Below, piece after piece: positions 7,956-16,263 of a DNA stretch of 64,000 nt. Position 1 is the stretch's first letter, and each line of letters begins with the position of its first letter. Made by a program: the position numbers and the translations under genes. The notes under the pieces were generated by a model. The model saw only the letters and a list, made by a program, of their open reading frames with translations. It was not told where the DNA came from and ran no database searches. The DNA lies in the NCBI GenBank assembly GCA_963819115.1, contig CAWFUR010000010.1, positions 305,388-369,387 of the forward strand. The letters are read 5' to 3'. The stretch is from JACVRW01 sp963819115 (GTDB taxonomy: Bacteria > Actinomycetota > Thermoleophilia > Solirubrobacterales > Thermoleophilaceae).

Positions 7956-8410
7956 TCGCGCTCGAGCGTGTCCGCCGCGTGCTTCAGCGTGGGCTCCACG
8001 ACGGGCCAGGACTGGCCGATGGCCTTCGGGTTCCCGGGGAAGTTCACCACGAGCGTCCGTCCCCTGACCCCTGAGACGCCGCGCGTGAGGATCCCGAGCG
8101 GGGTGTGGGCCCGCGAGTCCGCGCGGATGGCCTCCGCGTAGCCCGGGGCCCCGCGGTCGATCGCGTCGAGCGTGGCCTCGGGCGTCACGTCGTCCGGCGT
8201 CAGGCCGGTGCCGCCGGTGGTGAAAACGAAGCGCGCCCCTGCCTCGTCGGCGAGCCGGGCGATGGCCCCGGTGATGGCTGAGCGGTCGTCGCCCACGTAC
8301 TCCCGGACCACCTCGAGCCCGGCGGCCCGGCAACGCTCCTCGAGCGCGTCCCCGGAAGCGTCGTCGCCCGGTCCGCGGCTGCTGGAGACGGTGACGACGG
8401 CCGCGAGCAT
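7952..8410 (-). CDS. mogA: Molybdopterin adenylyltransferase (MogA/MoaB family)
   Basis: A 152-residue protein with the MPT-binding signature TTGGTGLTPDDVTPEATLDA and the later NFPGNPKAI. It activates molybdopterin by adenylation before molybdate insertion. It is the promoter-proximal gene of the operon. A TAGGGT box at 8418-8423 stands 7 bases before the ATG, consistent with a leaderless transcript. moaC, another Moco gene, lies 330 bases away in a separate unit on the same strand, so Moco genes cluster here. Confidence 0.88.
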   Translation of the reverse strand: MLAAVVTVSSSRGPGDDASGDALEERCRAAGLEVVREYVGDDRSAITGAIARLADEAGARFVFTTGGTGLTPDDVTPEATLDAIDRGAPGYAEAIRADSRAHTPLGILTRGVSGVRGRTLVVNFPGNPKAIGQSWPVVEPTLKHAADTLERE

Positions 8411-8417
8411 TCGCGGG

Positions 8418-8423
8418 ACCCTA
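8418..8423 (-). promoter_or_regulatory. -10 box TAGGGT for mogA operon, leaderless
   Basis: TAGGGT on the minus strand with 7 bases to the mogA ATG. It would start transcription at or next to the start codon. No clear -35 box is seen. Confidence 0.6.
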
Positions 8424-8427
8424 TGCG

Positions 8428-8717
8428 GTGATGGGTGTGGCCTTCCTGATCGTGTTCCCGCTCACGTTCGTGTGTCCAACGCGTTGGTGCCCGCCGGCGG
8501 CCTGCCGGACGGCCTGCGCCAGTTCGCCGAGTGGAACCCGATCAGCGCAGTGGTGGCCGCCGTGCGCGAGTTGTTCGGCAACCCCGCGGCCCCGTCCGGA
8601 AACCCGCCATGGCCGATCCAGCATTCGGTGACCGCGGCGCTGCTGTGGTGCGCGGTGATCACCGCGGTGGCCGCGCCCACGGCCATCGCGCTCTACCGCC
8701 GGCGCACCACCGGCTGA
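8428..8717 (+). pseudogene. Remnant of an ABC-2 type (DrrB-like) transporter permease, 3' end only
   Basis: The plus strand encodes only the C-terminal part of a multidrug ABC permease. One frame gives GVAFLIVFPLTFV. After a 2-base insertion (an extra TG near 8471-8474) another frame gives SNALVPAGGLPDGLRQFAEW and continues to ALYRRRTTG before a stop at 8717. Families of this type end in just this way (last periplasmic loop, last helix, basic tail). The N-terminal three quarters are absent; mogA and its promoter lie directly upstream. A frameshift plus truncation makes this a decayed fragment rather than a gene. Confidence 0.8.
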
Positions 8718-8738
8718 CGACCGATGCCGCGGCGGCGC

Positions 8739-9251
8739 TCAGGCGCCGTCGCGGCGCCAGTCGTGCCGGCCGCCTGTCTTCTCCAGCAGCACGACCTCCG
8801 CCACTTCCACGCCCCGCTCGATGCCCTTGACCATGTCGTAGACGGTCAGGGCGGCCACCGAAGCGCCGGTCATGGCCTCCATCTCGACCCCGGTCGGGCC
8901 GGTGGTGCGGACCTCGGCCTCGATGGTCACGGAGTCCGAACCCACATCGATCCGGATATCCACGAAGGACAGCGCGAGCGGGTGACATAGGGGGATCAGG
9001 TCCGCGGTGCGCTTGGCCGCCTGGATACCCGCGATGCGCGCGGTGCCGGTCACGTCGCCCTTCGGGGCGTCGCCCCGGGCCACGGCGGCGGCGGTATCCC
9101 GCGACATGCGCACCGTGGCGCGCGCCACGGCGCGCCGCTCGGTGGCGGGCTTCGCGCCCACGTCCACCATCCGGGCCCGCCCGGCGTCGTCGAGGTGTGT
9201 CAGGTCGTCAGGCAGGCTGGTGGGACTGCTGTGCGGCGGCGATGAGATCAC
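8739..9251 (-). CDS. moaC: Cyclic pyranopterin monophosphate synthase
   Basis: Recognisable MoaC from LTHLDDAGRARMVDVGAKP onward, with KRTADLIPLCHPLALS and GPTGVEMEAMTGASVAALT holding the catalytic region. It forms cyclic pyranopterin monophosphate in Moco synthesis. The start is uncertain. GTG 9251 is given here and overlaps the upstream gene by 44 bases. GTG 9272 is in frame too, and CTG 9215 or 9203 would fit homology best. The gene follows the precorrin-2 dehydrogenase gene and is probably co-transcribed with it. Confidence 0.88.
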   Translation of the reverse strand: MISSPPHSSPTSLPDDLTHLDDAGRARMVDVGAKPATERRAVARATVRMSRDTAAAVARGDAPKGDVTGTARIAGIQAAKRTADLIPLCHPLALSFVDIRIDVGSDSVTIEAEVRTTGPTGVEMEAMTGASVAALTVYDMVKGIERGVEVAEVVLLEKTGGRHDWRRDGA

Positions 9252-9945
9252 GTACGGCGTGCTCGTCCCCACGGCGCAGCAGCTCGATCGGATCGGGCTC
9301 GCCGTTCACGATCGACTCGAAGAAGACCTTGCGGTCCTGGTAGGTGGGGAGGGTGCCCTTGGCCCAGCCCCGCACGTCGTTCAGGAGGATGGCCAGCCGC
9401 GCGTACGGCTCGCCGTACTCCTCGGCGATCTCGTTGCGGATGCGCTTGGCCAGCGCGGGGCTCGCGCCCGCCGTGGAGATGGCGATGGCCAGCGGGCCGG
9501 TGCGGATGATCGCGGGCAGGATGAAGTTGCAGAGCGGCGGCACGTCCACCACGTTCACCAGCATCGCCCGACGCTCGGCGTCCTCGTAGATGCCGATGTT
9601 CACCTCGGTGTCGCTGGTGGCGGCGATCACCATGAAGGTGCCCTCCAGGTCGCCGGGCCGGTATTCCCGCCGCTCCCAGCGGATCGAGCCCTCGGCGGCC
9701 AGGTCCTGGAGCGGCTGGACCGCGTCGGGCGCGACGAGCGTCACGTCGCCGTCGCAGGCGAGCAGGCCCTCGACCTTCTCGAGTCCGATGTCCCCACCTC
9801 CCACCACCAGCGAGCGCCGCCCCGACAGCTTCAGGCAGGCGATGTAGAAGGGGGTGTCGAGCATCCCCTGGACGCAGCTCTGGTCGCACATCCCTCTGCG
9901 GAGCTGGCAGACGCATTCCTTGCCGGCGTAGGCCTGAGCGGGCAT
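9208..9945 (-). CDS. Precorrin-2 dehydrogenase / sirohydrochlorin ferrochelatase (CysG N-terminal type)
   Basis: A 245-residue protein that should oxidise precorrin-2 to sirohydrochlorin, and possibly insert iron, completing sirohaem after CobA. SLVVGGGDIGLEKVEGLL is the NAD loop, and AISTAGASPALAKRIRNEI is the family signature. An unusual N-terminal extension carries four cysteines (KECVCQ then MCDQSC) before the usual start at about residue 30. Conventional Met8/CysG enzymes lack it. A TAGACT box 7 bases before the ATG supports this start, so the cysteine segment is translated. Confidence 0.88.
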   Translation of the reverse strand: MPAQAYAGKECVCQLRRGMCDQSCVQGMLDTPFYIACLKLSGRRSLVVGGGDIGLEKVEGLLACDGDVTLVAPDAVQPLQDLAAEGSIRWERREYRPGDLEGTFMVIAATSDTEVNIGIYEDAERRAMLVNVVDVPPLCNFILPAIIRTGPLAIAISTAGASPALAKRIRNEIAEEYGEPYARLAILLNDVRGWAKGTLPTYQDRKVFFESIVNGEPDPIELLRRGDEHAVRDLIAAAQQSHQPA

Positions 9946-9952
9946 TTACCCG

Positions 9953-9958
9953 AGTCTA
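9953..9958 (-). promoter_or_regulatory. -10 box TAGACT before precorrin-2 dehydrogenase gene, leaderless
   Basis: TAGACT followed by 7 bases and ATG 9945. It supports the long N-terminus with the cysteine cluster and a shared transcript with moaC. Confidence 0.6.
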
Positions 9959-9968
9959 GAACCCGGTT

Positions 9969-12795
9969 TCACGCCACCGCGCCACGCTCGGCCGTAAGGC
10001 CCAGCCGGTGCGCCACCGCCGCGGCCTCGCCGCGGCTGCGCACGTCGAGCTTGGCCAGGATCCGGGATACGTGGACGCTGGCCGTCTTCTCGCTGATGAA
10101 CAGCTCCTCGCCGATCCGGCGGTTGGTGCACCCGGCGGCCACCAGCGCCAGCGCCTCGATCGCGCCGGAGAGGGGCGCCGCTCCGCTCTCCACCGCCGCC
10201 GCGTGGGCGGCGCGTAGAGGGACGGCGGCCGCGTCGCGGTCGCCCAGCGCGAGCAGCGCCTCCGCCTGACGCATCCGCGCGTAGGCCGCCCCGAGCACGT
10301 TCCCCAGCTCCTCGTTGCGCTCCACCGGCTCGGCCCAGGCATCCGGTGACGCCTCGCCCGCGAGCCGGGTCAGCTCCGCGTCCACGAGTGCCACGTCGGC
10401 CAGGACTCGCGGCCCCGGCGAGCCCTCGAGGTTCTCCCCCCGGCGGAAGGCGTCCGCCCGGGCGGCGAAGACTCGCCCCGACTCCCGTGCCTCCTGCTCC
10501 GCACCGGCGTCGCCTCGGTCCCGCGCGCGCTCCGCCGCGTCGGCCTCGGCCCGGACCGCGGCCAGGTAGAGGGGGGCGATGAAGAAGCCCATCGCATCTG
10601 TCTCGACGATGCGTTCCTGGACGGAGGTCATGAGTCGTCGCACCTCATCGATGTCCCCGCGCATGGCCGCCAGGTCGCACAGCGAGGCGTAGAGAGGTCC
10701 GATCGACATGGAGCCCACGCTCGGCTTCAGCACCTGACGGGCCTTCTCGAGATGGGCCTCCGCCTCGTCGAGGCGGCCGCGCAGCAGCGCCAGCCTCCCC
10801 GCCTCGTCGCGGATCAGGACCTCGGCCACGCCGGCGGGCGCCTCGTTCACGGCCTGCGTCGTCAGGCGCTCGGCCTCGTCCAGCCGCCCAAGCCGCATCA
10901 GGCGCCCGGCCGCCTCGGCCAGCAGGAAGGCGGAGAAGCCACGGCCGATCCCCAGCTCGCGGACCGCCGCCAGCCCCTCGAGCGCCAGCCTCGATCCCTC
11001 CTCGACCTCGCCCGACGCGTCCAGCGCGTCAGAGAGGTTCGTGTAGGTGCGCTGGAGGTCGTCCGGGCTCCCCAGCTCCTTCTCGATTTCGAGCGCCTCG
11101 CGCATGATCGCGATGCCCTCCTCGCGCTTGCCCAGCCCTGCGAGGCAGGTGCCCAGGGTGGTCATCGCGTGGGCCTCGACGTCACGTGCTCCCGTCCTCC
11201 GGGCCAGCTCGATGGCCTCGGGGGCAAGGTCGCGCGAGCGCTCCATGTCGCCCAGAAGCATCAGCGACTGCGACAGCGAGGCGAGCACCAGCGCGCGTTC
11301 GGCGGACGGGGGCTCGGGCGGCATCAGGCGCACCGCCTCCAGGTATTCGGTGAGCGCGTCGCCGTCCCGCCCGGAGACCCAGAGGTAGCGGCCGAGGCGC
11401 TCGTGCTGGAGCGCCACCGCCACGAGGTCGGCGGGGTCGGTGAGCTCCAGGGCCCGGCGGGCGAGTGCGATCGCCCGCGCCGGCGCGCCCGCCAGGTGCG
11501 CGCGCTCGGCCGCGCGCCGCAGCAGCTCCACGAGCGTCGTGCCCGTGAGCGCCTCGGGGTCGTCGACCTGCTCCCACAGGCCGAGCGCGTTCTCGAACTG
11601 ATGTGCCGCCTCCGCCGGGGCCCTCATCTGCTCAGCCTGGGCGCCCGCCTCCATCGAGGCCGTGAGCGCACGCTGCAGGTCGTGGGCCTGCTGCCAGTGG
11701 TAGGCCAGCTCGGCGGCCGGGCCCACGGCCTCGGCGGACAGCGACGCGTCGCCGGACAGGGCCCGCGCCAGCTTCAGGTGGATGGCGCTTCGCTCGCCCG
11801 GCAGGAGGTCGTCGCAGATCGCCTCGCGCATCAGGGCGTGGCGGAAGGCGTAGGTCTGGCCGGACTCCTCCTGCACGAGCAGATGATTGGCCACGGCCTC
11901 GCGCAGGGCGCCCAGCAGCTCGAGTTCGTCCCGCTCGGCCACCTCGGTGAGCAACCGGTGCGTGACGCTGCGCCCCGCGGCGGCGGCCAGGCGCACCAGC
12001 TCCTGACTCGGCTCGCTCAAGCCCTCCACCCGGACCATCAGGGCATCGCGAAGGGTCTCCGGTAGAGATCCGTCGCGGCCTCCGGCGGCCAGCAGCTCCT
12101 CGGCGAAGAACGGATTGCCCTCGGACCGGGCGAACAGGGCATCCGTCAGCCCAACCTCGGGCTGCGCCTCGAGGATGCCCGCGAGCTGGGCCGCGAGCTC
12201 GAGCCGCGAGAAGCGCCGCAGCTCCACGCGCTCGGCGCGACCGAGGCGCTCGAACTCCGCGAGCAGGGGACGGAGCGGGTGCTTGCGGTGAAGCTCGTCG
12301 CTGCGGTAGGTGGCGACCAGCACGAGCCGCTCCGAGCGCAGCGCACGGACGAGGAAGGCGAGGAAGTCGCGTGTCGAGCGGACGGCCCAGTGCAGGTCCT
12401 CGATCGCGAGCACCAGCGGCCCGCTCTCGCCCATGCGGCCGAAGACGGTGCTCGGCCTTCTCGACGGCCTCGGGCATCAGCGGCGACAGCTCGGCGCGTC
12501 CCGTCCCGGCCAGCTCCGACAGCTCCTCCGGGTCGAGCGACCGCAGCATCCTCACGATCGGCGCGTATGGCAGCTCACCCTCCACGAGCTCGATGCACTC
12601 GCCCGTGAGCACCCGCCCTCCCGCTGCGCTCGCACGCGTGGAGAACTCCGCCAGGAGCCGGCTCTTCCCGACGCCGGACTCGCCGGCCACCAGGACGACC
12701 GCGGGCTCCTCCCCGGCGGCGCGGGCCAGCGCCGCATCCAGCGCGGCCAGCTCCTCCGCGCGACCTACGAAGACCGGGCTGGATACGCGCCGCAC
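9969..12795 (-). pseudogene. LuxR-family AAA ATPase regulator with an internal frameshift
   Basis: Two frames together encode one large LAL/MalT-like regulator. The 5' frame starts at GTG 12795 (MRRVSSPVFVGRAEELAALD), with Walker A GESGVGKS at residues 38-45, and runs to about LSPLMPEAVEKAEH. After about 12440-12455 the coding moves to another frame with TVFGRMGESG and Walker B LVLAIEDLHW. TPR-like helices follow, then a C-terminal LuxR helix-turn-helix (NRRIGEELFISEKTASVHV). The join needs one extra base or a deletion of 3n+2, and the linker is about 15-20 residues shorter than in relatives. This is either a broken gene or a local sequence error. Confidence 0.8.
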
Positions 12796-12801
12796 GCGGC
12801 C

Positions 12802-12807
12802 ATTATC
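12802..12807 (-). promoter_or_regulatory. -10 box GATAAT before the LuxR-family gene
   Basis: GATAAT with 6 bases to GTG 12795. This favours GTG 12795 over the in-frame GTG 12810, which would place the box inside the coding region. Confidence 0.5.
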
Positions 12808-12821
12808 CACCCGGGCGGAGC

Positions 12822-12983
12822 TCAGCCGGCGATGGCGTGGCGAAGGCGCCGCTGCCCTGCGAAGAGGTGTCGCCGGGGTGCGCGGGGCTGGGCGATCCTG
12901 GGCAGGCGGCGGCTGCGTGCCGCGGCGCGCTCGAGGTCGCGGTTGTGGTCCTGTGCGTGGGCGTATGTGAGGGTTCCGTTCAT
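12822..12983 (-). CDS. Small basic protein, 53 residues, function unknown
   Basis: An open frame starting MNGTLTYAHAQDHNRDLERA and ending RLRHAIAG. It is a short helix with acidic and basic residues followed by an arginine-rich tail. The start style resembles tiny actinobacterial proteins that begin M(N/T)xxLxYxxAQxR and have no known function (pattern memory, not a search). A TACCTT box at 12991-12996 lies exactly 7 bases before the ATG, the same geometry as at known genes here. That is the main reason to accept it. It sits between the LuxR gene and a repeat array. Confidence 0.55.
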   Translation of the reverse strand: MNGTLTYAHAQDHNRDLERAAARSRRLPRIAQPRAPRRHLFAGQRRLRHAIAG

Positions 12984-12990
12984 GTGGACG

Positions 12991-12996
12991 AAGGTA
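12991..12996 (-). promoter_or_regulatory. -10 box TACCTT before the 53-residue gene, leaderless
   Basis: TACCTT, 7 bases, then ATG 12983 on the minus strand. Confidence 0.5.
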
Positions 12997-13060
12997 CGAG
13001 TAAGGGGGTACCCCCCACATCGGGCATGTGCCTACACCTACCCCTTACGCCGGGGGATGG

Positions 13061-13210
13061 CATGGTCCGGTGCTCGCCCGATCACCGATCGGGCTGCGCT
13101 CCTCCCGAGGCATGGTCCGGTGCTCGCCCGATCACCGATCGGGCTGCGCTCCTCCCGAGGCATGGTCCGGTGCTCGCCCGATCACCGATCGGGCTGCGCT
13201 CCTCCCTGGG
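13061..13210 (+). repeat. Three tandem 50-base palindromic repeats
   Basis: Three head-to-tail units at 13061, 13111 and 13161. Each reads CATGGTCCGGTGCTCG, then the perfect hairpin CCCGATC-ACC-GATCGGG, then CTGCGCTCCTCCC. The units are identical except for the last few bases of the third. The array ends 11 bases from the stop codon of the minus-strand aldehyde dehydrogenase gene, so on that transcript it is a series of 3' hairpins. There are no unique spacers, so it is not a CRISPR array. Confidence 0.95.
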
Positions 13211-13221
13211 CATGCTGGTGC

Positions 13222-14826
13222 TCAGCGCCTGAGGGCGCCGCGGAGCGACTTGCGCGCCAGGCTCAGGAAGGGGCCCAGCCCTTTTCGCAGCGCCTGCGAC
13301 TTGTCCGAGTCGCGCCCGTACAGGAGCTGCGCGGAGGCGTGCAGCGCGCGCCCCATCGACTCGTCGTAGGGGTGCCACCAGAAGTCTCGGGTGCGCGAGG
13401 GCTCCCAGACCATGAGCTTCACGTTCACGCACTCGTACAGGCCGAACTTGGAGTGCGAGCGGCCGAGGCCCGAGTCCTTGACGCCGCCCCATGCGCAGGA
13501 GCAGGCCCCGTGGGAGTACATGTGGTCGTTTGCCCACACCATTCCCGCCTCGAGCCGGCGGCTGACCCGCTCGCTCTTCGCCCGGTTCATCGTCCAGATG
13601 GAGGCGCCGAGGCCGAACTCGGAGTCGTTGGCCAGCTCGATCGCCTCGTCCAGCGAGTCCACCACGGTGATGGGCACCACCGGGCCGAAGATCTCCTCGC
13701 GCATGATGCGCATGTCGTGGGTCACCCCGGTGAGCACGGCGGGCGCGTAGAAGCCCGCGCGCGGAAGCCCGTCCAACTCGCGCGGCCCGCCGCAGCGGAG
13801 CGTGGCCCCATGCGCCACGGCGTCGTCCACCAGCTCGCGCACGGTGTCGAGCTGCTCCGGAGACACCATCGGCCCCACCTCGGTGGACCAGTCCATCGGG
13901 TTCCCCACCCGCAGCGCTCCGGCGCCCGCCACCACGCCGTCGATGAAGCGCTCGGACACCTCGCGCTCCACGTACACGCGCTCGATGCCCGAACAGGTCT
14001 GGCCGGCGTTGGCGAACCCGCCCCACAGGCACCCGGAGATCGCGTTGGGGAGGTTGGCGTCAGCGCAGACGATCATCGCGTCCTTGCCGCCCAGCTCGAG
14101 CACCGAGCCCTTCATGCGGTCGGCGCACGCACGGCCGACTCCGCGCCCGACCTCCACCGAGCCGGTGAAGAAGATCTTGGCCGCCGTGGACTCCACCAGC
14201 GCCTGTCCCACGGCGCCGCCCCCGTGCACCGTCCGGACGAGGCCCTCGGGGAGGCCGGCTCGCTCGAACACGTCCTGGATCCGCTGGCCGATCAGGGGGG
14301 TCAGGGATGCCGGCTTCAGCACCACCCCATTCCCGGCCATCAGCGCCACGGCCACCTCCCCGAAGGGGATGGACCAGGGGTAGTTCCAGGGGGCGATCAC
14401 GCCCACAACGCCGAGCGGCTCGAAGGTGTGGCGGGCGCGCTTCTGCTTGAAGAAGAGCGGCAGCGGCACGCGCTCGTCGCTGAGGATCCCCGGGCCCGAC
14501 TCGGCCAGCCAGCGGAGCGAGTCGATCGTGGGCACCAGCTCCATGGAGTAGGACTCCGCGCGCGGCTTGCCCTGCTCCCGGGTGAGGAGGGTGGAGAGCT
14601 CCTCCAGGTGGTCGATGATCGCCTGGCCGGCGCGGCGCATGTAGCGGGCGCGGTCCCCGAGCGGCAGCTGCGCCCAGAACGGCTGCACCGCGGCCACGTC
14701 GTCCACCACCGACTGCACCTGCTCCGGCGTAACGGTGGGCACCGACCCGAGGAGGGCGCCGTCGATCGGGCTGAACGACTCGAGCTCGCCGGGCGGGGCC
14801 TGGAGGGATCTGACCGCGGCTTCCAT
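13222..14826 (-). CDS. Aldehyde dehydrogenase family protein
   Basis: A 534-residue NAD(P)-dependent aldehyde dehydrogenase. PWNYPWSIPF forms the cofactor pocket. The general-base glutamate is in VLELGGKDAM and the nucleophile cysteine in ANAGQTCSGIERVYV. A C-terminal extension of about 60 residues (from about WEPSRTRDFWWHPYDES to the end) goes beyond the usual fold and ends in a basic amphipathic stretch. It may be a membrane or partner contact. The substrate cannot be told. The start is supported by a CAGAAT box 7 bases before the ATG. Confidence 0.92.
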   Translation of the reverse strand: MEAAVRSLQAPPGELESFSPIDGALLGSVPTVTPEQVQSVVDDVAAVQPFWAQLPLGDRARYMRRAGQAIIDHLEELSTLLTREQGKPRAESYSMELVPTIDSLRWLAESGPGILSDERVPLPLFFKQKRARHTFEPLGVVGVIAPWNYPWSIPFGEVAVALMAGNGVVLKPASLTPLIGQRIQDVFERAGLPEGLVRTVHGGGAVGQALVESTAAKIFFTGSVEVGRGVGRACADRMKGSVLELGGKDAMIVCADANLPNAISGCLWGGFANAGQTCSGIERVYVEREVSERFIDGVVAGAGALRVGNPMDWSTEVGPMVSPEQLDTVRELVDDAVAHGATLRCGGPRELDGLPRAGFYAPAVLTGVTHDMRIMREEIFGPVVPITVVDSLDEAIELANDSEFGLGASIWTMNRAKSERVSRRLEAGMVWANDHMYSHGACSCAWGGVKDSGLGRSHSKFGLYECVNVKLMVWEPSRTRDFWWHPYDESMGRALHASAQLLYGRDSDKSQALRKGLGPFLSLARKSLRGALRR

Positions 14827-14833
14827 GAGGGCG

Positions 14834-14839
14834 ATTCTG
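14834..14839 (-). promoter_or_regulatory. -10 box CAGAAT before aldehyde dehydrogenase, leaderless
   Basis: CAGAAT with 7 bases to ATG 14826. The first base departs from the TANNNT pattern of other starts in the window. Confidence 0.4.
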
Positions 14840-14841
14840 CC

Positions 14842-16173
14842 CTACTCGCGGCCGCGGTCTCGCCGGATCCGCTCGAGGCGCTCCCGCAGCTCGCGCTCCT
14901 CCCCGTGGCCGGTGAGCTCCAGGAAGCGCCGGCCCTCGGCCTCGCTGGGCATCAGCTCCTGATCCGCCACGCCCTCGGGATGGTCGTGCGGGTAGTCGTA
15001 GCCCTCGCCGCGGCCGAGCTTCTTCGCTCCCGGGTAGGCGGCGCTGCGCAGAGCGGCCGGAGGATGGGGAGTGCCGTGCTCGCGCACCCATTCCCGCGCC
15101 CGGCCGATGCCGAGGTAGGAGGCGTTCGACTTGGGGGCCAGGGCGAGGTACACCGCGGCCTGGGCCAGGTTCAGCGCGCACTCGGGCATGCCCACGTGCT
15201 CAACCGCGGCGGCAGCGGCCACGGCCACCTGAAGCGCCCGCGGGTCGGCGTTGCCGATGTCCTCGCTGGCCAGGATGATCATCCGCCGGGCCACGAAGCG
15301 CGGGTCCTCGCCGCCCTCGAGCATCCCGGCCAGGTAGAGCAGCGACGCGTCCGGGTCGGAGCCGCGGGTGGCCTTGATCCAGGCCGAGATCAGGTCGTAG
15401 TGGCCGTCGCCCCCCTTGTCGTAGAGGATCGCGCTGCGCTGGAGCGAGTCCTCCGCCACGCGCAGCGTCACCGCGCCGCCCTCGCCCACGGTCTCGCAGG
15501 CCAGCTCGAGCGCGGAGAGCGCGGTGCGGGCATCCCCGCCCGAGCGCACGGCGAGGAAGTCGAGTGCGGCGTCGTCCACCTGCGCCGAGGAGGTGATGCC
15601 CCGGTCGTCTCCCAGCGAGCGGCGCAGCAGGGCCAGCACGTGCTCGGTGTCCAGCGCGTGGAGCTCGTACACGCGGCAGCGTGAGAGCAGCGCCGAGTTC
15701 ACCTCGAAGTATGGGTTTTCCGTGGTGGCCCCCACCAGTGCCACCAGGCCCTCCTCGACCGCCGGCAGCAGGGTGTCCTGCTGGGCCTTGTTGAAGCGAT
15801 GGATCTCGTCCAGGAAGAAGATCGTGCGCTCGCCGCTGGTGGAGCGCCGGTGCTGCGCCCGCTCGAGCACCTCCCGCACCTCGGCCCTCCCGGCGTTCAC
15901 GGCCGAGGCCTCCTCGAAGGCGGCCTGGGCGTTCACCGCGAGTAGGCGGGCGAGCGTGGTCTTGCCCGTGCCCGGCGGCCCGTAGAGGATCATCGAGTGC
16001 GGCTTGCCCTCCTCGATCGCGGTGCGCAGGGCGGCGCCGCGGCCGAGCAGGTGCTCCTGGCCCACGAACTCACCGAGGGTGCCCGGCCGCATCCGGGCGG
16101 CGAGCGGCTGGTCGGTCGCCCTCACCCCGGTGCGTCCCCGGGGTGAGTCCTCGAGGTCGAAGAGCCGCTCCAC
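14842..16173 (-). CDS. rarA: Replication-associated recombination protein A (RarA/MgsA) AAA ATPase
   Basis: A 443-residue clamp-loader-like ATPase acting at stalled replication forks. PLAARMRPGTLGEFVGQEHLL is the family N-terminus. Walker A is ILYGPPGTGKTTLARLLA, Walker B is FFLDEIHRFNKAQQD, and sensor 1 is GATTENPYFEVNSALLSR. The C-terminal tetramerisation region has DPDASLLYLAGMLEGGEDPR. GTG 16173 gives VERLFDLEDSP, the expected start, and a CAGAAT box lies 6 bases upstream. A longer frame upstream runs into the neighbouring gene region and is not needed. Confidence 0.94.
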   Translation of the reverse strand: MERLFDLEDSPRGRTGVRATDQPLAARMRPGTLGEFVGQEHLLGRGAALRTAIEEGKPHSMILYGPPGTGKTTLARLLAVNAQAAFEEASAVNAGRAEVREVLERAQHRRSTSGERTIFFLDEIHRFNKAQQDTLLPAVEEGLVALVGATTENPYFEVNSALLSRCRVYELHALDTEHVLALLRRSLGDDRGITSSAQVDDAALDFLAVRSGGDARTALSALELACETVGEGGAVTLRVAEDSLQRSAILYDKGGDGHYDLISAWIKATRGSDPDASLLYLAGMLEGGEDPRFVARRMIILASEDIGNADPRALQVAVAAAAAVEHVGMPECALNLAQAAVYLALAPKSNASYLGIGRAREWVREHGTPHPPAALRSAAYPGAKKLGRGEGYDYPHDHPEGVADQELMPSEAEGRRFLELTGHGEERELRERLERIRRDRGRE

Positions 16174-16179
16174 GCCTCG

Positions 16180-16185
16180 ATTCTG
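16180..16185 (-). promoter_or_regulatory. -10 box CAGAAT before rarA
   Basis: CAGAAT with 6 bases to GTG 16173. Confidence 0.35.
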
Positions 16186-16263
16186 GCAGCGGGAGCGGCT
16201 GTGACTCAGGGGGGTGTGGCGACTAATGCATGCATGCCATGCAAAAAGAGCCAAGCCCCGCGC

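Noticed and set aside
8428..8717. An intact small membrane protein gene
   Set aside because: The homologous segments lie in two frames joined by a TG duplication and lack the first three quarters of the family.
13061..13210. Tandem 50-base repeats as a possible CRISPR array (also 22275-22443 and 49402-49557)
   Set aside because: Units are contiguous with no unique spacers, no cas genes are near, and single copies of the same element occur elsewhere.
12310..15684. A very long plus-strand open frame (over 1100 codons) opposite the aldehyde dehydrogenase and rarA genes
   Set aside because: It is the antisense shadow of high-G+C coding sequence. Composition is His/Gly/Arg rich, with no domain, and both minus-strand genes have complete motifs.
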